A program made the translations under genes and the position numbers. From assembly GCA_036877525.1 (NCBI GenBank), contig JAZGTH010000066.1, positions 2,689,001 to 2,753,000 of the forward strand: DNA of 64,000 bases. Reading direction: 5' to 3'. The notes below the pieces were generated by a model, which was not told the origin of the DNA, ran no database searches, and saw nothing but the letters and a program-made list of their open reading frames with translations. The stretch is from Chromobotia macracanthus. Taxonomy: Eukaryota > Chordata > Actinopteri > Cypriniformes > Botiidae. This document shows positions 14,201 to 25,400 of this stretch, piece after piece. The first letter of the stretch is position 1. Each line of letters begins with the position of its first letter.

Positions 14201-15410
14201 GAGGTTGAGTAAGGGCTTGTTTTTGAACCTGAGGCAGCATCTACAAGCATCAGTCGCGTCATCTGTACCTAACATGATGTCCTCTGGGTGAAGCTCAAAC
14301 GGTGTGGGGCTCAAAGGGAGATTAATGGCATTCATGCCCTCCTCCTGCAGCTCTGATACTATAAGACACATAAATAAGACAAGAATTATTTCTAAATGCA
14401 GAGACCAAAAACCATTTCCTCATACTTAACAAAAGGACATTGACTGAAAACAAACCCCAAAATTTAGTCAACGTGAAATACAGTTCAGAACACATTTTAC
14501 ATCATGCAAGTTAAACTGGATATTCAACCTAAAAAACATCTTCGCTAAATGATAATAAGTAATATAATGATAATAAGTAATATAATGATAATAAGAAATA
14601 TAATAATAATAAGAAATATAATGATAATGAGTAATATAATGATAATGAGTAATATAATGATAATAAGTTATATAATGATAATAATAATAACTAATATAAT
14701 AATAATAAGTAATATAATGATAATGAGTAATATGATAATAAGTAATATAATGATAATAAGTAATATAATGATAATAAGTAATATCATGATAATAAGTAAT
14801 ATAATGATAATAAGTTATATAATGATGATAATAATAAGTAATATAATGATAATAAGTATTAATGATAATAATAATAAGTAATATAATGATAATAAGTAAT
14901 ATTTTCGTGAAAAATATTATTTCTAATGTTCTAGAAATGTTCAAAACATCCCATTTTTTAGATGTTGTTTTTTCTTTCTTCAAATGTTCAGACATGTAGT
15001 GTAACACTTTGTGTCCCATAATACACGACCGAAGTCACGCTTCCATTGCACCGTTTACGGAAGGCTCCGGCGTGACGTGGCCGTGACGTCACCGGCGTGA
15101 CGTCGTAATGGAAACTTTCGTTGGTTTCGACGCACCCGGCGTCCTCTTAAATGACGTATTTACGTTGCACGCAAGACACGAACAAACGCGAATGCCGCGC
15201 CCGTCGTGCAGAAGGAGGCAGATCTCCAGACCGCGTAACAAGTTGAACTTTGTCGTCATGAGTTTCAGTCTGACCTTCCTTCGCCTTTTTTCTCCTGGCC
15301 AGAGTCCCACCAAGTTTCCCCAGGAACGAGTCGTCCTTCTTCCTCGAGGACGGGGACTTCGGGGTCGGCGACAAGGGAGAGGACGGAGATTTAAGCGGGG
15401 GAGACGCCAT
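8209..15410 (-). CDS. parva: alpha-parvin, complete, 13 coding exons
   Basis: Alpha-parvin is an adaptor in focal adhesions that binds integrin-linked kinase and paxillin and links them to F-actin through two calponin-homology domains. Coding exons, in transcript order: 15275-15410, 14269-14358, 14076-14146, 13852-13954, 13541-13681, 12512-12627, 11649-11707, 10718-10737, 10534-10595, 10383-10451, 9732-9833, 9278-9350, 8209-8285. All junctions are GT-AG and phases agree. They sum to 1119 bp, or 372 codons plus TGA, which equals the usual length of the family. The N-terminus has the family's proline/serine-rich start and the motif KKDDSFLGKLGGTLARRKKA. CH1 covers about residues 95-200 and includes WINDVLVGERIIVKDLAEDL. 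CH2 covers about 262-370 and includes FADGVYLVLLMGLLEGYF. The C-terminus is YRHVE. A possible poly(A) signal (AATAAA on the minus strand) is at 7525-7530. The start is the first ATG of the CpG-rich exon 1. Beta or gamma parvin is less likely given the N-terminal motif. Confidence 0.96.
8690..8752 (+). mobile_element. SINE tail fragment
   Basis: Contains GTCGCTTTGGATAAAAGC followed by ATCTGCTAAATGAATGTAAA, the 3' tail of the SINE family at 21577, without the tRNA head. Confidence 0.65.
10718..10737 (-). CDS. parva: parva 20-bp microexon
   Basis: This exon has a TTTTTAG acceptor and a GTAAGT donor. It supplies one base, then six codons reading ALSGRH, then one base. Both flanking exons (11649-11707 and 10534-10595) need exactly this 20-bp insert to stay in frame and to give the family sequence between the two CH domains. 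Skipping it would shift the frame. Confidence 0.9.
12193..12466. mobile_element. family B MITE in parva intron
   Basis: ACTGCAACCTGTAACCTTTG at one end, GTTACGGATTGCAGCTTTAA at the other. The interior shares AAGTTTATAATAATG and CCCAGGAAATGTCAGT with the copy at 41988. Confidence 0.7.
13140..13436 (-). mobile_element. family A MITE-like element in parva intron
   Basis: Near-complete copy in reverse orientation. It begins with TTGGGTTGTGAGAATG and ends GAACATTGCCTGTCAGCTGGG's first part, matching the element end CAGCTAACAGGGAACGTT in reverse. It sits in the parva intron between exons 12512-12627 and 13541-13681. Confidence 0.65.
14548..14902. repeat. AT-rich 18-bp tandem repeat in parva intron 1
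   Basis: About 20 imperfect copies of an 18-bp unit close to ATGATAATAAGTAATATA, with single-base and indel variants (ATAATAATA, ATGATGATA). It lies in parva intron 1, beside a fragment of the palindromic repeat family at about 14905-14960. The open frames across it are products of the unit length and are not genes. Confidence 0.85.
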
Positions 15411-15480
15411 CGATTCACGGTGTAAATAATGCGAGTGTTCCCGCTGACTGAGCGAGCAAAATCCCAGGAACGACGGAAAC
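15040..15480 (-). promoter_or_regulatory. CpG-rich region over parva exon 1
   Basis: A GC- and CpG-rich stretch in an otherwise AT-rich window covers parva exon 1 (coding start at 15410) and the start of intron 1. A full palindromic CRE-type site TGACGTCA lies at 15084-15091. Related CGTGACGT half-sites sit on either side, giving three copies within about 35 bp. These lie downstream of the start codon, inside intron 1. No TATA box is evident. Confidence 0.55.
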
Positions 15481-15596
15481 GGAATTCCAGCCTCCCAACA
15501 CGAGTTTCCTTTATGCTTTAATCCCTCCCTCTTCTCCTGAGGGAGCTGCAGGCATCAGATCTGATTTGTGCATGAACATGAAGAACTGAATGCGTT

Positions 15597-15704
15597 AAAA
15601 AACGTTCCACTAACATTACTGCAAGAACATTTTAATAACTTAAATTAACTTTGAGAGAACTTTAGAGAACATTGTCAGTGTTCTGAGAGCGTTCCCTGTT
15701 AGCT
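15597..15704 (-). mobile_element. family A element fragment abutting MICAL-like remnant
   Basis: Read on the minus strand, CAGCTAACAGGGAACGCTCT starts here and continues through TTGCAGTAATGTTAGTGGAA. The element's first bases supply the Ser and stop codon that end the MICAL-like frame. Confidence 0.7.
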
Positions 15705-16047
15705 GTGCTCCGGGTCTCTGACCTCAGCTTTCTTCTTCAGTCGTTGCTCCTCCAGCAGACTCACCGTTTCTCTCTTTTCTCCACCACCTCCATGATCTCC
15801 ACCACCTTCATGTTCTCCACCACCTTCATGTTCTCCACCACCTTCATGATCTCCACCACCTTCATGTTCTCCACCACCTCCATGATCTCCACCACCTTCA
15901 TGTTCTCCACCACCTTCATGTTCTCCACCACCTCCGTGATCTCCAGCACCTCCATGTTCTCCACCACCTTCATGATCTCCACCACCTCCATGATCTCCAC
16001 CAGCAGGCTCTGCTCCTCCACCAACTCACTCACACTCTTTTCACAGC
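15702..16047 (-). pseudogene. MICAL/MICALCL-like bMERB domain C-terminal remnant
   Basis: Read on the minus strand, a TTTCATTTCCAG acceptor is followed by CEKSVSELVEEQSLLVEIME. A run of six-residue repeats (VVEIMK, VVENMK) comes next, then VVEKREK and, after a one-base frame break near 15765, VSLLEEQRLKKKAEVRD. This resembles the last helices of the Rab-binding bMERB domain of MICAL proteins, where a 'VVE-R' segment is followed by 'LLEEQRL' and an acidic end. In human, MICAL2/MICALCL lies next to PARVA, which supports the assignment. Three signs of decay are visible: the internal 18-bp expansion, the missing base, and loss of the true C-terminus where a repeat element begins (about 15704). 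No other MICAL exon was found between here and far1. A GTGAGT at the frame break could act as a splice donor, so an expressed relic is not excluded. Confidence 0.6.
15775..16010. repeat. 18-bp tandem repeat inside MICAL-like remnant
   Basis: About 13 copies of an 18-bp unit, on the plus strand TTCTCCACCACCTTCATG with GATCTC and CACCTC variants. On the minus strand every copy stays open and encodes VVE(I/N)M(K/E). The unit equals six residues, less than two heptads, so the expansion changes helix length without breaking the frame. Confidence 0.85.
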
Positions 16048-16897
16048 CTGGAAATGAAAGAGGAGACATGCGGTCAGTTTTGATGTCGGTTCATCCGGAT
16101 CATTTAACACCAGCTCAAAGTCAATATTTTCCAAGATTAATGCCAATTAAATCTCTTGTTTAACTCAAATGGAGTAACCAAAGCTATTTTGGTTGGGTGT
16201 TGTGGGTGGTTTCCAGGGTGTTGCTATGGAGCTCTAGGTGGCTGTTTATTGGCCAATGTAGAGCTGCTGGATGTTTTTGCCTATTTTATTGTATTCCAGG
16301 TTAAAATCGTATGAAATATGTCACTCTTCTCCTCAACAACGTACATGATTCAAGGTGTTATTCATGTCAAGCAGTTTTCTGAGGCGAGTTTTACATTTTA
16401 ACATACATTGCACTGATAAACAGTAAGCCTTAACAAAATTACAATTTATTTACTAGAGGTTTAGGACAAATCACTAAATTGCAAACTAAGACACTGTTGC
16501 CTTCTTTTGCAGTCATCTTTGCATCAGTCCACCGTGCATATGCTGCGTCCTTGTAGATTTGTGGAAGACGCACTCTGTTCAATTCACCACTCACACATCA
16601 GAGATGCTTTAATAAAACAAGGCCAGAAATAAGTCACATGACACAGCTCAGAGCTTCAAAAGAAAGAAGGTAGGAAATGAAATGACAGAAAGATTTATTG
16701 TCTATTTATTGTCTGTGCTGCCACAGAAATGTCAGACAGAATCAACAGTGTTAATGTCATTGGTCTGTAATTCACAGACATATAAAAGAAAAGCAGGAGA
16801 AGTTTCCTTCATTCGTGTCATAACATCCCTTTAAATAATCAGATTTACTGTGATGTATTGCATATAGAACTCAAATGATGTGTATGAAAATATATGC

Positions 16898-16936
<39 letters not shown>

Positions 16937-19432
16937 CATTCACAATTTAAAAGATTACATTACAAAAAGGTTCCTGAAACGCTTGCCTAAGCGATTGTTC
17001 AAAGTAAGACCAGCAGCGCCCTCTAGTGAGGAGGATAGTTATTACGCATTTCATAAAACCATCCATATTAGCAGTTAAGAGGACATTCCCTATTAAGCTG
17101 AAATTGTGTGTCTGAAAAAAGTTTAAATGCGAACTGATTTCTTACATACAGACCCATTCTCTGGTAAAAAAAAAAAAATTAATTTCCCCCATTGTATCAG
17201 GAATCAAAAGTAACCAGGGCTGTGCAAAGACGATGGCCATCCATTTAAATACAAAAGGGCTCAAGGATTCATGAGAATGTTTTAACTTTAAACTTTGCTT
17301 TACAAATGGTCCTTTTACTTGGGAAAGAATAAAAGATGTGCTCTTGTGTGGAGAGAGGTCATTTCTGAATAAAAGGTCATCCTTTTATTCAGGTGTCTGT
17401 GTAAATCCTATAGAAACTCTATGAATATAGCCTTGTAGATGGATTATAACTTAAGACTCCTTTACAAAAAAGAAATCTGTTTTTATTTCTGTGCTACAGC
17501 ACAGGAAAGAATCGGTGTGTGTGTGGATGAGAAGAATCTTCCTTCTCAATTCACTGGGAGAAGCTGTAATTATATCACTTTTTTATATAATATAATATAT
17601 ATGCCACCCAAACAAAGTTGTAAGATTAACTTATAACAAGACGAGCAGTTTTTAAAAGCAACACAGAGACACTGTATGATTTATCAACTCTTTTGGAGAC
17701 ATCAGTCCACCAATGGCTTAATTTATAACTCTAATCTGTGTATTCAGCAAGATTAAGAGAAAGAATTAACACTGAAAACAAGCACAAAACGTTTTGTAAG
17801 ATAATAACAATGTTCCTATCTTGTAGACTTGTTGTACATTATATTCCTTCCTAACAGAAATGGTTTCTGAATAAAAATGATCTGCTGTTTTTGACGTGTC
17901 GTCATATTTTTTGTTAATGTTTCGGCAGGCAATTACTGAACAGCAGGTGGCAGTGTTGAGTTAAAGCTCCGGTTAGTCAAACCTTAATCAAATTCAGTTT
18001 CTGCTGATAAAAACTGACCTGGACATGAAAGTTCACATATTTTATTTCTTATTTCTTTGGTTTACAAACAAAAGGCACCCATTGATTTGTGTTTTTTCTC
18101 ACCCCCACTGACATACTAATGTGCCAGTTTCGATTCTCTCAGCACTCACCGACAGCGTGACATTGTTGGGATTAACTAAAGCAGTTTTGTGGATGATACA
18201 GAATAATTGAATGTCTAGTGTATGTATGTTAATTTCACCTTTGCGTAATAAAGACTTTCTATATATTTAAAACATGGAAAATACTTGGTAATGTTTTGTA
18301 TTACATTACGGTGCTCTAAATAAGTTTTGAAAAACACACATCCATCGATTTTGAGTTGCCTCAGATGAGTTTTCGAAGCAGACATATTTTCTTTAACATC
18401 TTCAATAATTTAAAGAAAATGTTATTTATATACAAAGGCATTCTCTGAACATTATTAGGTTGTGAAAAGAGGCAATAAATCATTGTTTCATTCATTAAAC
18501 ATGATCAGAAAAACATGATTCGTTATAAATTGTTCATAAAACCATTCTTAAATGATGCGTTCAATTCAATGCAAACAATTTATGTATGAATTGTTTTACA
18601 AATTTCTTTACAAAAATCTTTTGCTCGTGTTTCATGAATAACACTCATTATTTGTAAAAGGCAACTAGTTAGGCAGGTGGACAAGCTGGTGACCAATGTG
18701 GATTTTAACATTTCTAAAAAAAAAAAAAACCACACAAACCTTCTTCATTGTCAGAAAAATATGATTCACTAAACAAAGAAATTGATTATTTTTAAAAATA
18801 AAGATGACCTCAACCCAAAGGTCCAGTAGTACAAATAAACTTATATTGAGACAACTGGACCAAGATTACGTTACACTGTTAACTTATAAAATCAAGCGTT
18901 CAGAAAAACACACGGCTTTGAATCAGTGACTTGAGATGCTTTACCTGGCGAAACGTCAAACAATCTTGAAGAGAGATATTAGAGAGAAGTCAAGCCAAAC
19001 GAGAGCCTAATGATCACTGAGACACTGGCCATGTGGACAAGGTTGTGTCTGAGTTGTAGGCACAGAACCGAACACGAATCTCTCATTTTTAATCCTCCTT
19101 GTGCTTCAGTGTTTACATCTGGGGTCACTGCCGTCAGAAAGCGAAGCACAGAATGAGAACAAGTATGTAAACCCTAATAAGGAGTTGCTCACGACTCACT
19201 TGTGATCTGGGGGGGAACAGGTATGATAAGTGCTTAAAAACGCTTGGCAAGAACTCGGTCAATCTTATTGTGCTGAAAGAGCTCCTGAAAAGTCCTGAAA
19301 ATTCATGCTTTCTACGTAGCAGTCGAGTGGACTCCCACTCTTGACCCTGCAGGCACGTTGGAGCGCCGCGAAGCAGAACTGTGTGCATAGCTGTCAGGGG
19401 AGGGGTGGAGCTTTGGGAGAGGGGAGGGGTCA
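16048..19432. other. spacer and far1 3' UTR, 16-19.4 kb
   Basis: AT-rich. The part below 19433 must hold the far1 3' UTR. A minus-strand AATAAA candidate lies near 18041. No further MICAL-like exon, RNA gene or other coding exon was found. Confidence 0.4.
16900..16932. repeat. AT microsatellite
   Basis: (AT)n of about 16 units in the spacer between the MICAL-like remnant and far1. Confidence 0.95.
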
Positions 19433-22400
19433 CTATCTTATGGTGCTGGAGGCTCTGAAATAAGAAAGAAACTTGAAGCACAAGCTGACAACGAAGCACC
19501 AGATGTTTCTGGCCATCTGCGAACGGGCGATGAAGATTCGCCAGATCAAAACCACCAAGATGGTGTTGAATGTGTAGCGGATGTTTCGCAGCCTGCAGGA
19601 GAGAAACAGGAACACAGGAATGTATAAATACAATTCACATCACCAAAGAAACTATCTGCAAATCCTGTTTGTGGATGCCACACAAATGATGTCCACACAA
19701 ATGATGTCAAACCGACATTTCGAGCAAAATCGAACCCAGTAGCTCAACTTATAAACTGTGATTATAAACTTACAGTTGTGAACTGGGATAAGGTAATGAG
19801 ACAGTTTTGAACACTGGTGTTTTATGTACTTGCTCAACAAAAACGTGACCGCTTTAAGGCTTTTTCGCAATTGCTCTGTTGGCTTGGTTCATTCGACACA
19901 GGTCTCACACTGTATCAGTGAGCCAAAAAAAATTGGCATGTTAACACAAGCAAATCAGTTTAATTCTACATAACTTTTACATGGGATTTGCACCGAACCG
20001 TACTCCAGACATCTAATTGTGACACAGTTCTTCACTTTCAAAACTCTCGAACCCTCAACAGTAACCCTGACGACTTCAAGACTCACTTGTTTAAGCGTTT
20101 GCGCGCCGCAGGAAGTCCAGACAGCTCTTCATTGAGAACATACTTCTTGGTTCCCATACAGTAATTCTCCATGTATTCTGCCCAGTTCAGCTGCCTGACA
20201 TCAATATTAAACTCCTGAGCAGAAAGACGACAGTCAATGCAGAACAAAAGGAAGCGTTGCTGAAAGTTACCCATACGTTTACACGCACCTTCTTGTCCTC
20301 GGCACCCATCTGGCTCATCAGGATGGTGAGACTGTCGGTGTTCCACACCCACGAGTGGCTGGTGAAGTACTCCAGCACCATCATGGCCTTGTGCAACCGC
20401 GTGATTGTCTTCATCATCCTACGTCGCCACGGAAACAACGAGGGGAGGGGGTAGAGACAAGCAAGCGTTAGCTTTAGATGAGACACAACGGGGGCTGTAA
20501 GTGCAGCCCGGGCCGTCCTGTGACAAACATTTAATCCCTCAAATGGCATTTAGTTTAATAAGAGCAGATGTTGACTAAGAGCACCAAGAGCAGCAAGAGC
20601 AAAAGGAAACAGCAGATCAGCAGATGTTGTATTTTCTGTATAATATACTGTGGGGTCCCAAAGATCTGACACTACTAGCAAAAATTCTTCTATTTTGAAT
20701 GAATTTCTATTTATTGAGTTTTAAATTAGGAATTACAGTATATCATTAACATATCTGGTACATCATGAGTGAGCACAGACTTCATTTTCAGGTTTAAACA
20801 TGAAACTCTAACCCTTGAAACAAAAGTGTCCTTTAAAGCGACAGTTCACTCGATAATAAAAACTTGCGGTTCATTTATAAATTATTGCTAATAATGTTGT
20901 GCAATTAAATTGTGAAAGTAAACAATGTATTGCATTTTATGAATCACCAAGGACAACGGTTCTAAAAATCTCTGAAAAGCTTTATTCTTCTGCTGAAAAT
21001 AACAGTAAATAAACAGCAAATTTTGGGGTGAACTGTCCCTTTAATAAGATACCACTAATTAGTAAAGCACAACAAATTCACATTATGCTGAATTTTCTCG
21101 AGGCAATCTCTTTGATTCAGGTTAAATTTGATTCAGGTTAAATTTCCATGCTTCAAAGACCTTGAGCGATCTTGGAGGGCACCTGAATTATAATTCTTAT
21201 CTACTTCTATTAACTGTGATTAATCAAACCAAATTTCAGGCTTTGTCGGAAAATTTTAACTTCATGTCACTGAATATTTAACGAATTAACAAACCCAGTT
21301 TCCCACCAAGATATCTTGAATGACTTTGATTAGGGGGTGACAAATACATGCATGGTATTAGAATCCAATCAAAACTTTCACAAGGTGTTAAAATACACAT
21401 CAAAACTTCGACAGCACCTACAGTGAATACACCTGCACTTTAAACCAGACTCACGTCAGCAGTGTGAATCAAATTCTGTAATGGATCTGATTTTAGGTGC
21501 ATAATGATGATCAAATACTCTTATTCCAGATACCAAACACACCCGCTATCCTTTCCTGTGTTTGACAAATAGTGTTTCTGTAGCTCAGTTGGTAGGACAT
21601 TGTGTTAACAGGGCAAAAGGTTGTGGGTTCGATTCCCAGGAAACACACTTACTGATCAAATATATAGCTTGAATGCACTATAGGTCACTTTGGATAAAAG
21701 CTTTTTCCAAATGCAAAAATGTAATTAATTTGAGAAATTTATCAAAAACCTTGGCCAAATGGCTTGTTACCCTATGAATCAATTTACAGTGTGGACAGTT
21801 TGGCAGCTGGGCTCATAAGAGTACGAGTGCATTACTCTGATCAGCCGGCTGTTTGTCACATATGTAGAGAAAAGGATGTAAAGTAACCTGCAGTTTTGTT
21901 TCAAACAGAGATGGCGCCAGAAAGGCAAACGTCACAGATTGCAGCTTTAACAATAAGGAAAAGCAGGACTCCATGCATGTTATGACATGGTAGCCCACCA
22001 GAACCAAACGTCCGATACCATGAAGACGAGTAGACTGCCATGCTGGGTGGTTGCATCCCAGCTGGCCGTCCATGGCACACCACACCACGCATCCAACACC
22101 CATTGGTGGAGGTGAGAGAGGGGAGGGGTGTAGCGGGTACTGAAAACCTTACCGGGGTTTCTGACCCGTCAACATGAGAAACCCATCATACAGCAGGGCA
22201 GGTACGGTGTGACTCACTGTTGTCCAGTACTGATTGGTAAATGGGTTGGATCGCAGGTTAATATTGGGCCGTCTGAAAGCTTGTTCTAATGGGTTCGTCT
22301 TGAAGTTCATGTTTATGCAGTACTCTGCAAAGAGGAATACAGGTATACGACAGACGAGAGCATTTTAACACACAGCTACACAAAACACACACAAGACTAA

Positions 22401-25400
22401 GCAGACACATGGGCGGGAAGCATTCAGAACCCAGTCCTGGAGTGGGTTATGCATCCTTACCCATCCTTACAACATGCAACACATGACAGTGTGAGGGTCT
22501 GGACTTGGGTTGAGCAGGAAGGGGGAGGAGAAAGGGGCTGGGCAAAGCGGTCAGATTTACCTGGGTTCTCTTCCTGATATCCTGAGGAAGAGATCGTATA
22601 GGAAAGCTGGTGCCTTATGGCTTACAGCAATCCAGTATTGATTGATAAGGTGATTGGTTGTGAGATTTACATTGGGCCGCCTGAAGGCACGCTCAAGGGG
22701 GTTCCTCTTGAAAGTAGAAATAACATGGTACTCTATGAGACAAAAAGGGGTTTAACAGGGTAAACCGCTGCAACAGCTGTGCACGTCTTGGTTATTGGTT
22801 AAAAAGCAACATGCTACCATGAGGGGTTTTCAATTCATTAATATCAGGATCATTATAAAACACTGTAGCATTGGGGTGGTTTTGCAAGCATCATTCCAAT
22901 TACTGTTATATATATTGACTGTCAAATCCTGTTTAACAATCAGCAACAAGAGGAAAAATTTGAAACAATGCTGATACTGTGGTAACACGTGATTACCACA
23001 GTAATACTGTGGTTAAAGCTGCTGTATATGACACATCAATAATACTCAACTCCTAATTAACATGGATTAAATTAACTTTCAGGCTCTGGACAGAAAAACA
23101 CATTACAGCCTACAATCAGATTTCAAGGTTACAACATTATCAGGGTGGAGCACAAAGACCAAGACGGAGAAATAAAGATGCCATAAGAATGCAGTCACTA
23201 AACCAATCATACACCATATCTCATTCCTCCTCCCCTAACTTCAATGGAAACTTCACAGCTAGATGCAAACATCTTTTGTGTTAAACTATGGAAACCCAAT
23301 AAACCCTCTTTGAAAAAGCCTGTTCAACAACCTCAAATTCAAACCACAATCATTTCCATAACTCACTTCTCTAAAGAACAAGCCAGTTAATGCTCATTCT
23401 GTGCTTGTACACAAAGGTGGAGATACGGTATTGTGAGCTTGTTTAAACAAGCTGAATAAAATCAGTAAGCACAGGAAAACTTTTCACTCCACTATCACAG
23501 AATCGTCAATCTGCAGTCATGGGCAAGAATGAAATGGGAGAATGAAGCATTGAAGGCCACTGTGGACATTTGAATCATGCTGAAATTTGGGTATAAAAAG
23601 GTGATTCATACCAACTTCACCCCAGTGGAAGGGATTGATCCCGCCTGTCGTGCAGTTGTACACCAATATATTTCTCGGCCTGCAGAGAAAAAGAAGGACA
23701 CTGTTGGGAAAGCAGACGCATATCTTCCATGATTTATTTTCAAGTGATCCATGCGAAGGGATTTAGTGTGTCTGTCCGACCTAGAATGCCTCTGGGATCC
23801 GGAATACCAGGCAGCGGCCAAAGTGGTGTTGATGACCACATCCACTGGCACGAGGTCAGCGACTGCGTTATTCAAAGCCCTCATTGTTCGTAGAATCCCC
23901 TTCCCTGCCTGCATGAAACACTGCATGTTATTCCCAGTAATACCAGAAGCACCATGAGCAATCATGCAAATTGTACTCACAGCTATGAAAATTCCACTGG
24001 GCCCATTGAAATTATCAATCCAACCCTTTAAGGGAGGAAAGATGATCAGTTGAAGATGTTGAAAATCCAGGCAAAATCTTTTAAGTAGGTAGAAGGATAG
24101 AAGTTAGCATACTTACTGGAAACGGTTCCTTCCAGCTGGCTCCTACTATCGAGGGCCTGACAATGGCGACGTTGAGGTTTCCGCACTCCTGCTGGACGAG
24201 GTGTTCGGCCAAAGCTTTAGTGTACGTGTACGTGTTGGGTCGCTCACCCAAAAGCTTTGGTGTCATTAAAGAGACGAGTTTGTCATCCATCCACCTGTCG
24301 GGTTCGAGCGGATTTGGAAAGTTGGGGAAGAGCAAAAGCACCAGCCAACAAAATGCAGTTAAAACTCTCTGGGGTCATTTGCCAACAATATTCTTTAACC
24401 AACTGCTAGGCATATCGCAGGTCAGGGATTAAACAGCTTAGAATAATTCTTCCGTCAACTTTTTGAGAACTAAACTCAAACGGCTTAACAAAAAGCTTAA
24501 ACTTACTCAAGTGTGTCTATGAGCTTTCTGTAATCGACAGGTGGTGGATAGACCACTTCTTCAATGAGCTCTCTGTCACAGTGGGCGTAGGCTGTGGACA
24601 CATGGATGAACACCTCCAAATGCTTCATTTTGTGAGCCAGGTTCACCATCTTCTGCGTGGCCAGTACATTCAGCAGCATGGCATCTCTGCAACAGAAATG
24701 GGGCATGTATATACACACACATGTATACACACACATATACATACATATAATATACATAAATATATATACATATAGGAGAAGATCACGTCTTACTTCAGAG
24801 GCTCGTTGAATCGAACGGTGGCAGCACAGTGAAACACTATGTTAATGCAGCCCGTGAGCATCTCCTGGTCTTCTTTGCTCAGGTTCAGATCTGGCTGGGT
24901 CAGGTCGCTGTTTACTGCCACGATCTTTCCTGCAAAGTCACACTGCTCCTCCCGCAGCTTGTCAAAAAGCTGAATAAGATATGCAAATAGACAATGGCAC
25001 TGTCCTGAGATCAGCTTTCACTATAATGAAATAATACAGTCTGACCAGCATTACAGCTGAGGCTGTATTTCAGGTTGTGACACAGATATGAAACAATGCT
25101 ATAAATACTACCTAAAATAGACAGTTATGTTTAGGATCTCTATATCTAGGATATCAGGATCTCTAGATCAGGATCAGAATGTCTAGATCAGGATTAGAAT
25201 CAGTAGCTCAATCAGTAATCCAAAAGGAACTTTATTTAAACCAACATAAAGAAGCAAGGAGTTAGACTGCATTACAGAAGTAGAACCACCAAACACATGA
25301 TTCATTAAGAGAACCTGCAGGCTAAAATGTTTCTAAGAAAGCCACTCCTCAGAGAATATGAACTCTCATGTTGATACATTTCCAAAATAGTGAAAATCTT

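Noticed and set aside
15705..16163. 152-codon plus-strand open frame (FSTTFM repeats)
   Set aside because: Antisense of the 18-bp repeat. The minus strand carries the MICAL-like residues on both sides of the repeat.
21577..21650. Possible tRNA gene (A and B boxes)
   Set aside because: No paired acceptor stem or convincing anticodon arm, and a SINE tail follows. Called a SINE.
23774..23790. GC-AG intron in far1 as the default model
   Set aside because: The GT donor 9 bp downstream is also in frame and has better flanks, so the GC model is kept only as an alternative.
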